Assembly: GCA_005883175.1 (NCBI GenBank)
Contig: VAYV01000101.1
Span: 1-7,053 of the forward strand
Length of the DNA: 7,053 nucleotides
Direction of reading: 5' to 3'
From: Actinomycetota bacterium
Lineage (GTDB): Bacteria > Actinomycetota > AC-67
Shown here: positions 6,040 to 7,053 of the stretch, piece by piece
Layout of the letters: every line of letters starts with the position of its first letter
How positions within the stretch are numbered: the first letter of the stretch is position 1
Notes under the pieces: generated by a model
Told to the model about the DNA's origin: nothing
Databases searched by the model: none
What the model saw: the letters and a program-made list of their open reading frames with translations, nothing else
Position numbers and translations under genes: made by a program

Positions 6040-6909
6040 CTACTTCCGCAGGAAGATGAACTGCAGCGTGAATCCGATCGCGTTGAACGTCATGTGCGCG
6101 AAGACCGAAGGGAAGAGGCTCTTGCGCGCGTAGACGATCGAGGCGAGAAGGGCGCCCAGCGCGAAGATCGGGAGCATGATGAACGGGATCAAGTGAAGGA
6201 CGGCGAAGATCGCCGCCGAAAGCACGACCGCCCATCCCAGGCGGTATCGCTGACCGAGCCGGCGGAAGATGAAGCCCCGGAAGAACGCCTCTTCCGCAAA
6301 GGGCGTGATGGCGATCACGCTGATGCCGACGATGACGAGGACGCTCACGGCGGGATGGGTCTGGAGGGAGATCTGCTTCGGCGTCTGGACCGGACTGTGC
6401 GTGAAGCTCTGGATGATCGCGGCGAGGATCCCGGCCACGATGAGGGCCAGGAATTCACCGGCGAGCCCGATCCCAACGCCGATGAGCGCGTTGGCGGCGG
6501 TCAGGTTCTTGAATCCCAGCGACCGCGGACCTCGGTTATGGACGTATCGAACCCACAGGAGGACGGTCACCAAAAGCGCGAGCTCGTTGACCCCGATCGA
6601 CAGAGCCTTGAACAGATCTTGATGCCGTGCGCAGGCGAGGTTCTCTCCGCAATTCGTCAGTGGGCGCAGGGCGAACCCGATCGGGACCAGGACGATGAAC
6701 GTGGCGATGATCGAGATGACGTATATCGGTATCGCTTCGACGGCTCGCCACGGGAGAACCTCTTCCTCTCCCCCGGCGGGGGCAGGAGGGGGCGGCGCCG
6801 CCGTCAACACCGTCCCTCCGGGAGCAGTGACGTCCCGGCCGCAGTGCGGGCAGAAGCGAGCCGTCTCGGTTAGGGGGTGGCCGCAGTTCGAGCAGGCTTT
6901 CTGGGTCAC
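6040..6909 (-). CDS. Zinc-ribbon CPBP-family intramembrane glutamic protease (Abi/CAAX-like)
   Basis: A 289-residue membrane protein. The N-terminus is a zinc ribbon (C6-x2-C9 and C20-x2-C23), followed by a Pro/Gly/Ala-rich linker (29-47) and about seven or eight hydrophobic segments from residue 57 onward. The CPBP (Rce1/Abi) catalytic motifs are intact: E206-E207-x3-R211, F235-x3-H239 and H272-x3-N276. Relatives cleave prenylated or membrane-embedded peptides, or serve as bacteriocin self-immunity proteins; the substrate here is unknown. Two Cys (C87, C93) lie in the loop after the first membrane helix, which would face outward if the zinc ribbon is cytosolic. The GTG at 6909 overlaps the murA stop by four bases and puts the first Cys at residue 6. 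No good ribosome binding site is visible, so coupling to murA translation is likely. Length is normal for CPBP proteins plus the added ribbon. Confidence 0.88.
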   Translation of the reverse strand: MTQKACSNCGHPLTETARFCPHCGRDVTAPGGTVLTAAPPPPAPAGGEEEVLPWRAVEAIPIYVISIIATFIVLVPIGFALRPLTNCGENLACARHQDLFKALSIGVNELALLVTVLLWVRYVHNRGPRSLGFKNLTAANALIGVGIGLAGEFLALIVAGILAAIIQSFTHSPVQTPKQISLQTHPAVSVLVIVGISVIAITPFAEEAFFRGFIFRRLGQRYRLGWAVVLSAAIFAVLHLIPFIMLPIFALGALLASIVYARKSLFPSVFAHMTFNAIGFTLQFIFLRK

Positions 6910-7053
6910 GCTTGGAGTGCCCGTTGAACCGTCTCTCGTTGGATCGATGCCCCGAGGCAGGACAACGTGTCTTCGAACGACTGGTAACCGCGATCGATGT
7001 ACTCGAGACCGGTGATCTCGGTCGTGCCGGCGGCAGCAAGGCCGGCGATCACC
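6906..7053 (-). CDS. murA: UDP-N-acetylglucosamine 1-carboxyvinyltransferase, C-terminal end (partial)
   Basis: The last 48 codons of a gene that enters from the right edge of the window. MurA transfers enolpyruvate from PEP to UDP-GlcNAc, the first committed step of peptidoglycan synthesis in the cytosol. The readable product begins 'VIAGLAAAGTTEITGLEYID' and continues 'RGYQSFEDTLSCLGASIQR' before a short tail. This matches the conserved MurA ending: an AGLAA.GTTEI.G..ID core, the RGY motif and LGA.I. The frame is open from the window edge to a TGA at 6908-6906 that overlaps the GTG start of the CPBP gene. Everything upstream of these residues, including the catalytic Cys loop, lies outside the window. 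Confidence 0.88.
   Translation of the reverse strand, partial: VIAGLAAAGTTEITGLEYIDRGYQSFEDTLSCLGASIQRETVQRALQA

Noticed and set aside
6094..6873. 259-codon open frame on the + strand antisense to the CPBP gene
   Set aside because: Highly charged Asp/Arg/Glu-rich product is the typical antisense image of a hydrophobic membrane protein.
1..7053. Mobile element, phage, CRISPR or defence system
   Set aside because: No transposase, integrase, terminal repeats, spaced direct repeats or defence-gene motifs were seen. The CPBP/Abi name alone does not imply phage defence.

Overview
This 7,053-base window is very GC-rich chromosomal DNA with seven complete (or nearly complete) protein genes and one gene fragment at the right edge. 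Coding density is high, several starts are GTG, and neighbouring genes overlap. An F420-dependent oxidoreductase, a many-domain PP2C/SpoIIE-type phosphatase and two SCP-2-like proteins together suggest an actinobacterium or a related high-GC lineage, perhaps known only from metagenomes. That placement is an inference from gene content and base composition. I see no rRNA, tRNA, CRISPR array, insertion sequence, integrase or plasmid/phage gene.

Left part, + strand (5-1439): two translationally coupled genes. The first encodes a UbiE/COQ5-like SAM-dependent methyltransferase. The second encodes a polytopic membrane protein that looks like a degenerate UbiA-type prenyltransferase. The pairing suggests quinone or isoprenoid-lipid chemistry, but the membrane protein lacks most of the acidic residues of the UbiA active site.

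Centre, - strand (4324-1436): one 962-residue signalling protein, ordered GAF-GAF-PAS-GAF-PP2C phosphatase. It has no visible kinase, anti-sigma factor or anti-anti-sigma partner nearby. Its stop codon overlaps the stop codon of the convergent membrane-protein gene by 4 bases. About 155 bases of non-coding DNA lie upstream of it, including an AT-richer island with two abutting imperfect dyads and a hairpin.

Right part, - strand (7053-4481), in transcription order: the 3' end of murA (peptidoglycan synthesis), a CPBP-family intramembrane protease-like protein with an N-terminal zinc ribbon that overlaps murA by 4 bases, then a 76-base gap with a possible promoter and hairpin. After the gap comes a tight three-gene unit: SCP-2-like protein, second SCP-2-like protein, and NADPH:F420 oxidoreductase. 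This unit has a 2-base spacer and then a 4-base GTGA overlap. It is the most interesting part of the window, because it couples two putative lipid-binding proteins to supply of the reduced deazaflavin cofactor. The ligand and the reaction are unknown.

The large open frames antisense to the phosphatase and the other overlapping frames are GC-driven shadows. No defence, mobile or clearly novel multi-gene system can be claimed from the sequence alone. The best leads are the SCP2-SCP2-F420 unit, the degenerate UbiA-like protein and the murA-coupled zinc-ribbon CPBP protein.
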